Positions 17,821 through 26,993 of a DNA stretch of 64,000 nt are shown here, piece by piece (position 1 is the first letter of the stretch; the number at the start of each line of letters is the position of its first letter). Location: positions 124,001 to 188,000 of the forward strand of contig CAKSUM010000001.1 in the NCBI GenBank assembly GCA_934501535.1. The letters are read 5' to 3'. The notes beneath the pieces are model-generated. The model saw nothing but the letters and a program-made list of their open reading frames with translations. It did no database searches and was not told the DNA's origin. Source of the stretch: an uncultured Clostridia bacterium (lineage in GTDB: Bacteria; Bacillota; Clostridia; UBA1381). The position numbers were made by a program, and so were the translations under genes.

Positions 17821-17849
17821 ATTTTATCATATTTTGACGTAAAAGTCAA
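17821..17849 (-). promoter_or_regulatory. Promoter of hom-thrB-ask
   Basis: On the minus strand TTGACT (17849-17844), a 17-base spacer, TAAAAT (17826-17821). The -35 is part of a small dyad TTGAC-N6-GTCAA, which could be an operator. No T-box or lysine riboswitch is visible in the short leader. Confidence 0.65.
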
Positions 17850-17855
17850 TATAAA

Positions 17856-18770
17856 TTATACACCTTCAAATAAAGCTTTGGCAAAATCTTCCGCATTAAA
17901 TTCCTGTAAATCGTCAATTCCCTCACCCACGCCGATAAATTTAACCGGGATATTCTGCTCTTTCGATATGGAAACAACAATACCGCCTTTAGCCGTGCCG
18001 TCAAGTTTAGTCAGGATTATACCGGTAATGTTTGCCGCCTCGGCAAACAGTTTAGCCTGTGAAACCGCATTTTGTCCCGTCGAGGCGTCAAGTACGATTA
18101 ATATTTCTTTGTCGGCTCCCGGCAGCTCACGGTCGATAACTCTGCCGATTTTGTTCAGCTCCGCCATGAGGTTCGCCTTGTTGTGCAGTCTTCCCGCCGT
18201 ATCGCATATCAAAATATCGCTGTTTCGTGCCGCAGCTGCGCGGCATGCGTCGAAAACAACCGCCGCCGGGTCGGAATTTTCCTGATGCTTGATAATGTCG
18301 CAACCTGCGCGGTTTGCCCATACGTCAAGCTGGTCAATCGCAGCCGCACGGAATGTATCGGCGGCACCGAGCAGCACCTTTTTCCCCTGTGACTTGTAAA
18401 ACGCCGCCATTTTGCCTATACTCGTGGTTTTGCCGACTCCGTTTACACCGATTACAAGTATTACCGACGGCTTTGTACTAAGCTTCATTGTGCAGTCCTG
18501 TTCGGTCAGAATTTCGCTTATTACGTTTTTCAGTTCTTCCTTAACCTCTTCCGAATCGGAAATATGTTTTTTCTTTACGTTATCCCTGAGCCGGTCAATA
18601 ATGTATTCGGAGGTTTCGACTCCCAAATCCGCCATAATCAGCGCGTCCAAAAGCTCCTCGAAAAATTCCTCGTCCACCTTTACAAATACTTTAAAAACAT
18701 CGTTTACCTTGTCTGTAAAGGATTCTCTCGTTTTGTTAAGACCGTTTTTGAGCTTTTCAAAAAATCCCAT
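17856..18770 (-). CDS. ftsY: Signal recognition particle receptor FtsY
   Basis: 304-aa SRP GTPase that docks ribosome-nascent chains at the membrane. A short N domain (MGFFEKLKNGLNKTRESF) with little acidic A region leads into the NG domain: G1 GVNGVGKTTSIGK, DTFRAAAIDQL, DTAGRL, TKLDGTAKGG and GVGEGIDDLQEF. ATG at 18770 is chosen; a TTG two codons earlier is less likely. It lies downstream of the rnc-smc cluster, a common clostridial order, but a hairpin and a hydrolase gene intervene. Confidence 0.95.
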   Translation of the reverse strand: MGFFEKLKNGLNKTRESFTDKVNDVFKVFVKVDEEFFEELLDALIMADLGVETSEYIIDRLRDNVKKKHISDSEEVKEELKNVISEILTEQDCTMKLSTKPSVILVIGVNGVGKTTSIGKMAAFYKSQGKKVLLGAADTFRAAAIDQLDVWANRAGCDIIKHQENSDPAAVVFDACRAAAARNSDILICDTAGRLHNKANLMAELNKIGRVIDRELPGADKEILIVLDASTGQNAVSQAKLFAEAANITGIILTKLDGTAKGGIVVSISKEQNIPVKFIGVGEGIDDLQEFNAEDFAKALFEGV

Positions 18771-18807
18771 AATCAAATTCCTTATATTGCAATGTAGTAT
18801 TTATTAA

Positions 18808-18825
18808 AGTTCCCCTCCGGGAACT
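18808..18825 (-). terminator. Hairpin between the esterase gene and ftsY
   Basis: AGTTCCC-N4-GGGAACT, a perfect 7-bp stem followed on the minus strand by TTTAATAAAT. It lies 21 bases after the esterase stop and only 38 bases before the ftsY ATG, so it may attenuate rather than fully stop transcription into ftsY. Confidence 0.55.
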
Positions 18826-18846
18826 GTATTCACGCATTAAGCCGCA

Positions 18847-19515
18847 TTATCCGTATATTTTGCTGTCACTGAAATAATTTTCCGCACTTTTGTCATTATT
18901 ATTTTTATTGGACAAAAGCCATTTGAAAAACTCCGGATTTTTGTATGTGTCGCTCCACGCGTCATGACCGTTATCGGGATATACGGTCAGCTTTGCATTT
19001 CCGCCGCACCCGTTTACCGCGTCAACCATTTTTTTGCTTTCCTCCGGATATACGCAATCGTCCAGTCCGCCGTGGAACGCCCATATCGGAACATTTACAA
19101 GCCGTCCGGCATTCCAGTACATTCCTCCGCCGCATATCGGTGCGGCTGCGGCAAATAAATCCGGCAGGCTCATTGCAAGCTGCCACGTCGCATATCCGCC
19201 CATGCTCGCTCCCATAACATAAAAATGCTCTTTATCGGTAAAATCCGAATTATATACCGAAAGCGCCAGACGCTTTAAGGTTTCAAACAGGTCAAACCAC
19301 GTATCGGCACAGCACTGAGGCGCCGCAACGATAAACGGAAAATCCTCATAATCTTCTATTATGCGAAAAAACGGATTGTCCTTCACGTCATCAATATTAT
19401 TTCCTCTTGTCCCGGCACCGTGCAGAAAAAATATAACCGGATACTTTTTTCCCTCCTCGTAGTCTTTGGGGAATTTCAATAAATATGTAAGCTTTTCAAA
19501 TTGTTTTGCTTCCAT
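18847..19515 (-). CDS. Alpha/beta-hydrolase esterase, prolyl-oligopeptidase-like
   Basis: 222-aa hydrolase without signal peptide. KYPVIFFLHGAGTRGN supplies the oxyanion region, YVMGASMGGYATW the nucleophile elbow with Ser, HGGLDDCVYPEES the acid region and NGHDAW the catalytic His. The size and motifs resemble the small phospholipase/carboxylesterase and PHB-depolymerase-like esterases; acyl substrates such as feruloyl or acetyl sugars are possible but not demonstrated. Its 17-base distance from smc upstream suggests co-transcription, although the function is unrelated. Confidence 0.85.
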   Translation of the reverse strand: MEAKQFEKLTYLLKFPKDYEEGKKYPVIFFLHGAGTRGNNIDDVKDNPFFRIIEDYEDFPFIVAAPQCCADTWFDLFETLKRLALSVYNSDFTDKEHFYVMGASMGGYATWQLAMSLPDLFAAAAPICGGGMYWNAGRLVNVPIWAFHGGLDDCVYPEESKKMVDAVNGCGGNAKLTVYPDNGHDAWSDTYKNPEFFKWLLSNKNNNDKSAENYFSDSKIYG

Positions 19516-19532
19516 TTTCTATCTGTCCTTTC

Positions 19533-22500
19533 CTACTTTATAATGCTTTGGTCTACCTCATCGATTGCGAGACTGAGCATCTTTGTAACGCCTTTTTCCT
19601 GCATGGTAACGCCGTACAGGACATTTGCCGCCTCCATGGTGCCGCGTCTGTGTGTGATGACAATAAACTGTGTATCTTCAAGATAATTTTTGAGATAAGT
19701 CGCAAATCTTGAAACGTTCACATCATCAAGTGCAGCGTCAATCTCGTCCAGAATGCAGAACGGCGTCGGCTTTACCTCCAAAATCGCAAACAGCAGCGCT
19801 ATAGCGATAAATGATTTTTCGCCGCCGGAGTACAGATTTATGTTCTGCAGACTCTTGCCCGGCAGCTGAACCTCAATTTCAATTCCGCTTTCGAGAACGT
19901 TGTCCGGCTCGGACAGATACAGTCTGCCGTGTCCTCCGCCGAACAGCTCACGGAAAACATTTTCAAAGCTTTTGTTAATCTCTGAGAATTGTTTTTCAAA
20001 GTGTTCTTCTATGAGTTCCTGCATAGAACCTATGACCTTGCCCAGATTTTCCTTTGATTTTTCGAGGTCGGTTTTCTGCTCCGACAAAAACTCAAATCTG
20101 TCGCGCACATTTTTGTATTCTTCGATAGAATCGATATTTACGCTGCCGAGCGATTTTATCCGCGAACGGAGCTGTGTGGCACGCGCTACGGCTTCTTTTT
20201 CGTTTTCAATATCTTTTTTGGCTTCCTCCGCAGTTTCAAGGGTGAGTTCGTAATCGTCCCAAAGCCGCGAAATCATGTTATCGCGTTCCATGGTCAGCTT
20301 AGTTTCCTTATTTTCCACGCGCGAAAGCTCCTGCTGGAGCAGAATAAGTCTGTCGGTAAGCTCCTTGTTTGAGCTTTGCATACCCTTGAGCCTGTCCATA
20401 ACCTGCGCCTTTTCCTTTTCGATTTCCGAAAGGCGTTCTTTTATTTTTTCCGATGTTTCCTTTATCGTTTGAATTTCCGCCTTTTTCTCGTCAATCGCTT
20501 TAGCCAGTTCTTCATTCTGCACTTCGATATTGTGTTTATCGGTATTTTTCTGTTCGACGGAATTATTGTTTTCCGAAATTCCGTTTTTCAGACTTTCAAT
20601 GGTCTGCCGCGCAGACGCAATATCCTTTTCGATTGAGCGCAGACGTACGGTTTCATTCATAATTTCCTTGGTTTTATTTTCCTTGCGCAGTTCAATCTCC
20701 GCACATTCCTCCGACAGTTCTGCTGCTTTTTGCCGCATATTTTCAACATCGTTTTCCGCTGTGCGTATTCTGCTTATCATCTCCGCAATTTCGCCTGCCG
20801 AGCTGCTCAACAGCTGTTCAAGCTGAGTAAGCTCGTCCGAAAAAGCTTTTCCGCCGTTTTCGCCGTTTTCCAGCGTTGCATTCAGGTGCATAGCCGAATT
20901 TTTCAGTACCAGAATGTCATTTTCACATTCGCGTGCAAGCGGATTGTAGGTATCGAGCTGCATTTTTGCATTACTGCGTTCGCTTTCCTTTTGGGCGAGC
21001 GTTTCCTTAAGCCTGTCAAGCTCGCCGGAAAGCTTTGAAATCTGTTCCGCAAGCGTTTTTATCTCGCTTGCGCGCGACAAAAATCCGCCGGTTTTGCCGC
21101 CGCTGCCGCCGCTCATGGAGCCGCCTGCATTCAGCACCTCCCCGGACAGCGTTACGGTTTTAAAACGGTAATTGTATTTTCTTGACAGCGCAATGCCGTC
21201 ATCGATATTTTCCACCACTACGGTGCGCGCCAAAAGGCTTTCCGTAATCCCGGTATATTTTTTGTCGAACCGCACTATATCCGCGGCTATTCCCACAAAT
21301 CCGCGGCATTTTTTTATTTCGTTTTCATTATCAAGCCGTCTGCCCTTAACCGATGAAACGGGCAAAAATGTAGCTCTGCCCAGCTTATTTTCACGCAAGT
21401 AAGCAATAGCCGCCTTTGCGTCCTCTTCGTCCTCGACCACTATATTCTGAAGCGCGCCGCCCAGTGCCACTTCGATTGCCGTTACGTACTTTTTGTCGGT
21501 TTCAATAAGCCCTGACAAAGTTCCGTAGATTGCGCGTCTTTTCAGCTCCGGTGCTTTAAGAACGGCTTTAACGCTCCGCGCATAGCCCTCATAATCGTTT
21601 TCCATGCTTTCAAGCATGCGTCTTTTTGAAGTTTTCGAGTTAAATTCCACCTGCTTATCCGCCAGCTCTGCATTAATACCGGCAATTTCCCTGTCGAGCG
21701 CATCACATGCGGTCTGCTGACGCTCTATGCGCACATTCATCGCAGACAGCTTTTCTTCAAGCGCGGAAATTTTCTGTTTGCTTTCTTCAAGCTCATGCGC
21801 AAGATTTTCGCGTCCCTTTTCATTTGCAAGAATTTCCGCCTCAACCGCAGCTTTACGCTCCAGCCGGCTTGCACGCAGCGTTTCCATGCCGTCAACCTTG
21901 GCTTTATCGGCGGAAATCTCACCGGATTTTTCCATTATACTTTTATTAATCTCATCAATTTTACGCCGGCAAGCTTCCAGCTCGTCATAAATTGCGCTGT
22001 TATCCTTTTCGATGTCGCCGAAAGACTGCGTCAGCTCACGGCTTTCCTGCTCCATCGCTGAAATCTGTTCTTCCAGCTCTTTAATCTGCTGCTGTTTCTG
22101 AGCAGTATTTTTTTGTATGTTTTCAATTTCCCTGTCTATTCTGCCGAACAGAGAATTGCTGTTTTCAATATTGTTTTGCGAAATTGTGATTTCATTTTCC
22201 TTTTTCGCAACCATTCCCTCATTTTCGATAAGCGCGTTGTTTGTGGCGGTCTGTTCCATGTCCTTTTTCTCGTTTTCGGTGTACAAATCAGCCATTTGCA
22301 GTTCAAATTCGTCAGCCTGTGATTTAACGGTTTCAATTTCCCCGGTTACATCGGTAAGCTGTTTGTGAACCTCGGCAAGCTGCAGCTTGCCCTTTTCTGC
22401 ACTCAGCAAAATCAGGGACACGTCAAGACCCTTGTACTCCTCATAAAGCACAAGGTATTCTCTCGCCTTCTTCGATTGATTTTCAAGCGGCTTCAACTGT

Positions 22501-23099
22501 GATTCCAATTCGAGCGTTATATCGTTTATGCGCACGAGATTTTCATTTACCGAAACAAGCTTGCGTTCCGCCTCTTCCTTGCGGTGCTTGTATTTTGATA
22601 CGCCTGCGGCGCCTTCAAAAAAACTCCGCCTGTCCTCGGCTTTTGTGGACAAAATCTGCGACACGTTGCCCTGACCTATCATTGAATATCCGTCGCGCCC
22701 GAGTCCCGTATCCATAAAAAGCTCCTGAATATCTTTAAGGCGGCAGTTTGCATTATTGATTTTGTAGACGCTTTCTCCCGAACGGAACACACGTCTTGTT
22801 ACCATGACCTCATCAAATTCAATCGGAAAAAGCCTGTCCGAATTATCAAGGACAAGACTTACCTCCGCAAAATTGAGCGGCTTTCTCGTTTGTGTACCGT
22901 TAAAAATAACGTCCTGCATGTTGGAACCGCGCAGTGATTTTGCGCTCATTTCACCCATGACCCAGCGAATGGCGTCGGAAATATTACTTTTTCCGCTCCC
23001 GTTAGGGCCTACAACGCCGGTTATTCCGTTTCCGAAATCAAGCACGGTTTTATCCGCAAAAGATTTAAAACCCTGTATTTCTAACCTTTTAAGATACAA
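19533..23099 (-). CDS. smc: Chromosome segregation protein SMC
   Basis: 1188-aa SMC ATPase that, with ScpA and ScpB, organises and separates chromosomes. N-terminal Walker A GPNGSGKSNISDAIRWVMGE, two coiled-coil arms of about 300 residues each, a hinge around residues 500-660 with GTLSGLIETDKKY and SGEVLNAGGSMSGGS, then the C-terminal signature YSGGEKSFIAIALLFAI and Walker B CILDEIDAALDD. The gene begins with TTG at 23099, which gives the canonical MYLKRLEIQGFKSF; the only nearby ATG is out of frame. AAGGA is upstream. The preceding radical SAM gene ends 7 bases before. Confidence 0.97.
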   Translation of the reverse strand: MYLKRLEIQGFKSFADKTVLDFGNGITGVVGPNGSGKSNISDAIRWVMGEMSAKSLRGSNMQDVIFNGTQTRKPLNFAEVSLVLDNSDRLFPIEFDEVMVTRRVFRSGESVYKINNANCRLKDIQELFMDTGLGRDGYSMIGQGNVSQILSTKAEDRRSFFEGAAGVSKYKHRKEEAERKLVSVNENLVRINDITLELESQLKPLENQSKKAREYLVLYEEYKGLDVSLILLSAEKGKLQLAEVHKQLTDVTGEIETVKSQADEFELQMADLYTENEKKDMEQTATNNALIENEGMVAKKENEITISQNNIENSNSLFGRIDREIENIQKNTAQKQQQIKELEEQISAMEQESRELTQSFGDIEKDNSAIYDELEACRRKIDEINKSIMEKSGEISADKAKVDGMETLRASRLERKAAVEAEILANEKGRENLAHELEESKQKISALEEKLSAMNVRIERQQTACDALDREIAGINAELADKQVEFNSKTSKRRMLESMENDYEGYARSVKAVLKAPELKRRAIYGTLSGLIETDKKYVTAIEVALGGALQNIVVEDEEDAKAAIAYLRENKLGRATFLPVSSVKGRRLDNENEIKKCRGFVGIAADIVRFDKKYTGITESLLARTVVVENIDDGIALSRKYNYRFKTVTLSGEVLNAGGSMSGGSGGKTGGFLSRASEIKTLAEQISKLSGELDRLKETLAQKESERSNAKMQLDTYNPLARECENDILVLKNSAMHLNATLENGENGGKAFSDELTQLEQLLSSSAGEIAEMISRIRTAENDVENMRQKAAELSEECAEIELRKENKTKEIMNETVRLRSIEKDIASARQTIESLKNGISENNNSVEQKNTDKHNIEVQNEELAKAIDEKKAEIQTIKETSEKIKERLSEIEKEKAQVMDRLKGMQSSNKELTDRLILLQQELSRVENKETKLTMERDNMISRLWDDYELTLETAEEAKKDIENEKEAVARATQLRSRIKSLGSVNIDSIEEYKNVRDRFEFLSEQKTDLEKSKENLGKVIGSMQELIEEHFEKQFSEINKSFENVFRELFGGGHGRLYLSEPDNVLESGIEIEVQLPGKSLQNINLYSGGEKSFIAIALLFAILEVKPTPFCILDEIDAALDDVNVSRFATYLKNYLEDTQFIVITHRRGTMEAANVLYGVTMQEKGVTKMLSLAIDEVDQSIIK

Positions 23100-23106
23100 T
23101 TAATTC

Positions 23107-24108
23107 TCATTCCTTCCACGCGCGCAGCTTTCCTTTTTCTATGCCGACGAGCGGTTTGATTTTTATATCGATATTATACTTTTCCTTAATTCTTTTAACG
23201 TTGCGCCGTCTGTTTCCGACAACCTTTGATATTTCACGCGGATTGGCATAAAATCCGGTAATTTCTTCCTTTTCAATCATGCCGCACATCATATCAAAAT
23301 ATATTTCCCCTTCGCAAAGCTCTCGGAAAGCGCTGTGAAACGGCCCTGCAATGACTGAGCCTTTATCCGATATTTCATCGGTGGTCACGAGCGCGACGCG
23401 TATTACGTCAATTTTTGCCTCATCGAACATCAGCAAAAGCTTTTTGCACAGCTGCACCGCCTCATCGAGCGGCTGCGGTTTGTATGTGCCGTTTTTATAC
23501 ATTGTTTCAAGCGGTGTATCGCGCACGACAAGCGTAGGATAAATCCTTACGCAGTCCGGTTTAAGTGCAATGATGCGGCGCGCGGTTTCTATCGATTTTT
23601 CCGGCGTATCTCCGGGCAGCCCGGTCATCATTTGAAGCCCGAGCCGAATATCGGCGTCCTTTATCAGCTTTGCCGCTTTTTCAACATCATCGGCAGTGTG
23701 TCCGCGTGCCGACAGTCTGAGCACCTCGCTGTCCATTGACTGCACACCCAGTTCAACCGTAGTCACGCCGTACTTTTTAAGCCTTGCGATAATTTCCGTG
23801 TCAATATAATCCGGACGCGTAGACATGCGTATGCCGTCGATTTTTCCGGATAGCACATACTTATATGCTGCGGAAAGAAATTCTTCCTGCTTTTCTGCCG
23901 AAATACCTGTAAAGCTTCCGCCGAAAAATGCAGCTTCGATATACCTGTCGGTTTCCGGCAGGGTTTTTAAGTGTTCTTCTATAATCCGCACAATGTCTGC
24001 CGCCGTCACCGACGTATCCGCACCCGTTATCCGTTTTTGGTTGCAGAAAATGCAGTTATACGGGCAGCCTTCATGCGGCACAAATATCGGAATATTGTAA
24101 TACTTCAT
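23107..24108 (-). CDS. Radical SAM protein, Elp3-like
   Basis: 333-aa radical S-adenosylmethionine enzyme. CPYNCIFC gives the C-x3-C-x2-C cluster motif, and FFGGSFTGI the SAM-binding GG region. The N-terminal part resembles the radical SAM half of Elp3 but there is no acetyltransferase domain. Such genes are regularly found between rnc and smc in clostridia, so a tRNA or RNA modification role is a reasonable but unproven guess. Its ATG overlaps the rnc stop (ATGA at 24108-24105). Confidence 0.87.
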   Translation of the reverse strand: MKYYNIPIFVPHEGCPYNCIFCNQKRITGADTSVTAADIVRIIEEHLKTLPETDRYIEAAFFGGSFTGISAEKQEEFLSAAYKYVLSGKIDGIRMSTRPDYIDTEIIARLKKYGVTTVELGVQSMDSEVLRLSARGHTADDVEKAAKLIKDADIRLGLQMMTGLPGDTPEKSIETARRIIALKPDCVRIYPTLVVRDTPLETMYKNGTYKPQPLDEAVQLCKKLLLMFDEAKIDVIRVALVTTDEISDKGSVIAGPFHSAFRELCEGEIYFDMMCGMIEKEEITGFYANPREISKVVGNRRRNVKRIKEKYNIDIKIKPLVGIEKGKLRAWKE

Positions 24109-24767
24109 AGATTTTTAAATGCAATTTCAGCCGCAGCCTGCTCTGCGTCCTTCTTGCTTCTTCCAATTCCTTTTGCTTTTACTTTGCCGTCAATCAGCAC
24201 TTCACATTCAAATTTTTTCGCGTGGTCGGGGCCGCTTTGACGCACAATCCTGTACGTCACCCTACCGCGCGAGCCTTTTTGAGTATGCTCCTGAAGCATG
24301 CTTTTATAATCCCCGAGATTTCCCACAGCAGCGTGCGACAGCTCCATATCCATAAGTTTGAGCAGCCATTTTTTCGCCGTATAGAAATCGGAATCAAGGA
24401 ATATTGCAGCCAAAAGCGCCTCAAATGCGTCCGATATAACCGACGGACGTTTTCTGCCGCCGGTCATTTCCTCGCCGTTTCCGAGCTTTATCTGCTGCGC
24501 AAGTCCGATTTTTTTGGACAATTCAAACAAACCCTGCTCACAGACAAGCGAGGCGCGGATTTTACTCAAGTCGCCCTCCGTATCGTCCGAATGATTTTTA
24601 AACAAATATTCGCTTACAATAAGGCTCAAAACCGCATCGCCCAAAAATTCCAGACGTTCGTTATCGCCGATATTATGTTCATTTGCGTATGAACTGTGCG
24701 TCAGTGCACGTTTAAGGTAATTCGGATTGTGAAAGCTGTAGCCGATTTTTTTCTCAAAATCCGTCAT
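24105..24767 (-). CDS. rnc: Ribonuclease III
   Basis: 220-aa double-strand-specific endoribonuclease for rRNA and mRNA processing. The RNase III signature NERLEFLGDAVLSLIV is intact, with the second acidic site in SDAFEALLAAIFLD, and a C-terminal double-stranded RNA-binding domain from about residue 150 (YKSMLQEHTQK to KDAEQAAAEIAFKNL). It starts 11 bases after the acpP stop and overlaps the next gene, so acpP, rnc, the radical SAM gene and smc are probably one transcript. Confidence 0.96.
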   Translation of the reverse strand: MTDFEKKIGYSFHNPNYLKRALTHSSYANEHNIGDNERLEFLGDAVLSLIVSEYLFKNHSDDTEGDLSKIRASLVCEQGLFELSKKIGLAQQIKLGNGEEMTGGRKRPSVISDAFEALLAAIFLDSDFYTAKKWLLKLMDMELSHAAVGNLGDYKSMLQEHTQKGSRGRVTYRIVRQSGPDHAKKFECEVLIDGKVKAKGIGRSKKDAEQAAAEIAFKNL

Positions 24768-24778
24768 TTAATTCACCA

Positions 24779-25015
24779 TCAATCAATGTCTTTATGTTCT
24801 TTAATATAATTTACCGCATCTTCAACGGTTTCGATGCCTTCGACGTCCTCATCGGGGATTTCCATATCAAATTCCGTTTCAAACGCCATAATAAGCTCAA
24901 CAACGTCAAGCGAATCCGCACCCAAGTCCTCAACAAACGCTGAACCAAGTCTTATTTCACTTTCGTCCGTTCCGAGCTGCTCCGTAATAATCTTCTTTAC
25001 ACTGTCAAATACCAT
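24779..25015 (-). CDS. acpP: Acyl carrier protein
   Basis: 78-aa acidic four-helix carrier of fatty acid synthesis. The phosphopantetheine site is the Ser in DLGADSLDVVEL. ATG at 25015 is chosen because GGAGGAAAC is ideally placed (25029-25021); the reading frame is open 14 codons further but without a ribosome site. It has its own promoter and begins the acpP-rnc-smc unit. Confidence 0.96.
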   Translation of the reverse strand: MVFDSVKKIITEQLGTDESEIRLGSAFVEDLGADSLDVVELIMAFETEFDMEIPDEDVEGIETVEDAVNYIKEHKDID

Positions 25016-25062
25016 TGTTTGTTTCCTCCATTTATTATGTTTTGCATAAATTTCCATTATTT

Positions 25063-25091
25063 ATTATATAACAGTATTTCATCTTTTGCAA
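25063..25091 (-). promoter_or_regulatory. Promoter of acpP
   Basis: On the minus strand TTGCAA (25091-25086), a 17-base spacer and TATAAT (25068-25063). It lies directly after the iscU terminator. Confidence 0.7.
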
Positions 25092-25115
25092 TAGTTTTTT
25101 GTAAATATATAAAAG

Positions 25116-25149
25116 AGCTGCAGCAAAAATATTTCATTTTGCCGCAGCT
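25116..25149 (-). terminator. Terminator of iscS-iscU
   Basis: AGCTGCAGCAAAAAT (25116-25130) pairs with ATTTTGCCGCAGCT (25136-25149); the minus-strand tail is TCTTTTATATATTT. Third member of the palindrome family. Confidence 0.75.
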
Positions 25150-25187
25150 TTATAAAAAGACTGTGAACAATGTACAAATACAAGTAT

Positions 25188-25619
25188 TTATTCCTGCTTA
25201 GCCTTAGGGCAGCATGCACAATCGGATGTACAGCCTGCATGAACATCATTCTCGCCCGTACCGCGATAATTGTCTATCGCCGACTTTATTGCCTCCTCCG
25301 CAAGGACAGAGCAGTGAATTTTTTCGGGCGGAAGTCCGTCAAGCGCCTCCATAACTGCCTTATTGGTGAGTTGAAGCGCTTCATCAACAGTTTTTCCCTT
25401 TACCATTTCTGTTGCCATCGAGCTTGTCGCAATCGCCGCTCCGCAGCCGAACGTCTTGAATTTAACATCGCGGATAACATCATTATCGTCGATGTCCATA
25501 TAAATTTTCATTATATCTCCGCATTTCGGATTGCCGACCTGTCCCACAGCGTTAGCATCTTTAATTTCACCTACATTGCGCGGATTTGCAAAATGATCCA
25601 TAACTTTTTCCGAATACAT
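25188..25619 (-). CDS. iscU: Fe-S cluster scaffold protein IscU/NifU
   Basis: 143-aa scaffold on which [2Fe-2S]/[4Fe-4S] clusters are assembled. The three ligand cysteines are in GNPKCGDIM, KTFGCGAAIA and EKIHCSVLAE. The C-terminal tail adds a Cys-rich CTSDCACCP, a feature of clostridial NifU-like proteins. It directly follows the cysteine desulfurase gene (4-base gap), which supplies the sulfur. Demand for clusters fits the many Fe-S proteins encoded nearby. Confidence 0.94.
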   Translation of the reverse strand: MYSEKVMDHFANPRNVGEIKDANAVGQVGNPKCGDIMKIYMDIDDNDVIRDVKFKTFGCGAAIATSSMATEMVKGKTVDEALQLTNKAVMEALDGLPPEKIHCSVLAEEAIKSAIDNYRGTGENDVHAGCTSDCACCPKAKQE

Positions 25620-25623
25620 AAAA

Positions 25624-26811
25624 TCAGTCCTCCTTTTTAAGATTCAAAACTTCTTCATACAGCGGTGACATCATTCTCAGCCGCTCAATTATTTTCGGCA
25701 AAACACTGAGAACATAATCCACCTCTTCTTCCGTGGTATCCTCCCCCACGCTCAGACGCAGCGAGCCGTGTGCAATCTCATGCGGCAGCCCGATTGCGAG
25801 CAGTACGTGCGACGGATCAAGCGAACCCGATGCGCATGCACTTCCGCTTGACGCGGCGATGCCGTTCATATCGAGCAGCATAAGTATCGATTCACCCTCA
25901 ATATATCTGAATGAAAAATTAACGTTATTGCAAAGCCTGGTTTCATCTTTCGGGCCGTTCAGACGGCAATAGGGAATTTCACTTTCAATTCCCTTTATCA
26001 GGCGGTCGCGCATAGCTTTCATGTGCGCCGTGTTCTTTTCAAGATTTGCATTTGCAATTTCAAGCGCCTCCGCAAGCCCTGCCATGCCGGCAACATTTTC
26101 CGTCGCCGCACGCTTGCCGCGTTCCTGGCCGCCGCCGTGGATAAGATTTTCAATTCTTATTCCGTTTTTAATATACAGCGCACCCATGCCCTTCGGGCCG
26201 TGGAACTTATGTGCGGACAGCGACAGCATATCCACTCCCAGCTCGGACACGTCTATTTTCATATGTCCTATCGCCTGCACGGCGTCGGTGTGAAAAATTA
26301 CCTTATGCTTTTTGCATATTTCCGCAATTTCGGCAATAGGCTCAATTGTTCCGATTTCGTTATTCGCCGTCATGATTGAAACCAGAATTGTTTTGTCGGT
26401 GATTGCCTTGTCAACATCTTCGGGATTTACGCGACCCTCGCTGTCAACCGGCAGATACGTCACTTCGAAACCGTTCTTTTCGAGAAATTCACACGCTCCC
26501 AAAATCGCATGATGTTCAATGCTTGATGTGATTATGTGATTTCCCTTGTTTTTATTTGCAAAGGCAATTCCTTTGATTGCCCAGTTGTCCGCCTCGCATC
26601 CCGATGCGGTAAAATATATTTCATTCGTTTTTGCACCCAGCTGCTTTGCCACGCGCTCACGAATTTTCAGTACGGCGCTCTCCGCCTCTCTCCCGACTTC
26701 ATAGAACTTGGAGGAGGCATTGCCGTAAATGTCTGTATAATATGGAAGCATTGCGTCCAAAACTTCTTTTTTCAAAGATGTCGTCGCGTTGTTGTCCATG
26801 TAAACTTTCAT
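25624..26811 (-). CDS. iscS: Cysteine desulfurase
   Basis: 395-aa PLP enzyme converting cysteine to alanine with transfer of sulfur to the scaffold. YMDNNATTSLKKEV opens the protein; the PLP lysine is in LSAHKFHGPKGMGAL and the persulfide cysteine in SSGSACASGSLDPSH. Of three close ATGs the one at 26811 is chosen, since GGAG at 26824-26821 lies 9 bases upstream and this gives the usual MKVYMDNNAT. It forms an operon with iscU and has a consensus promoter. Confidence 0.95.
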   Translation of the reverse strand: MKVYMDNNATTSLKKEVLDAMLPYYTDIYGNASSKFYEVGREAESAVLKIRERVAKQLGAKTNEIYFTASGCEADNWAIKGIAFANKNKGNHIITSSIEHHAILGACEFLEKNGFEVTYLPVDSEGRVNPEDVDKAITDKTILVSIMTANNEIGTIEPIAEIAEICKKHKVIFHTDAVQAIGHMKIDVSELGVDMLSLSAHKFHGPKGMGALYIKNGIRIENLIHGGGQERGKRAATENVAGMAGLAEALEIANANLEKNTAHMKAMRDRLIKGIESEIPYCRLNGPKDETRLCNNVNFSFRYIEGESILMLLDMNGIAASSGSACASGSLDPSHVLLAIGLPHEIAHGSLRLSVGEDTTEEEVDYVLSVLPKIIERLRMMSPLYEEVLNLKKED

Positions 26812-26843
26812 TTTCATCATCTCCGTATTAAAATATCAACAAA

Positions 26844-26857
26844 TGAACATCTATTCA
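26844..26857. promoter_or_regulatory. Candidate operator downstream of the iscS -10
   Basis: TGAACATCTATTCA, an inverted repeat of TGAA(C/T)A half sites, lies one base beyond the iscS -10 in the transcribed strand, where a bound repressor would block initiation. The regulator is unknown; no IscR-like gene is in the window. Confidence 0.35.
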
Positions 26858-26858
26858 T

Positions 26859-26887
26859 ATTATAATTCATTTTGCAGATTTTGTCAA
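26859..26887 (-). promoter_or_regulatory. Consensus promoter of iscS-iscU
   Basis: On the minus strand TTGACA (26887-26882), a 17-base spacer and TATAAT (26864-26859): a perfect match to the sigma-A consensus. Confidence 0.8.
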
Positions 26888-26932
26888 CTTTATTTGCACA
26901 ATTATTATTCAACAAAATACATAAAAATACAC

Positions 26933-26961
26933 TGTACAAAACGGAATTTTTGAGTTATAAT
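26933..26961 (+). promoter_or_regulatory. Promoter of tmcAL
   Basis: TGTACA at 26933-26938, a 17-base spacer and TATAAT at 26956-26961; diverges from the iscS promoter. Confidence 0.55.
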
Positions 26962-26993
26962 TAAAAAAAGCGTACTGCAAGGAGGATACAAAT

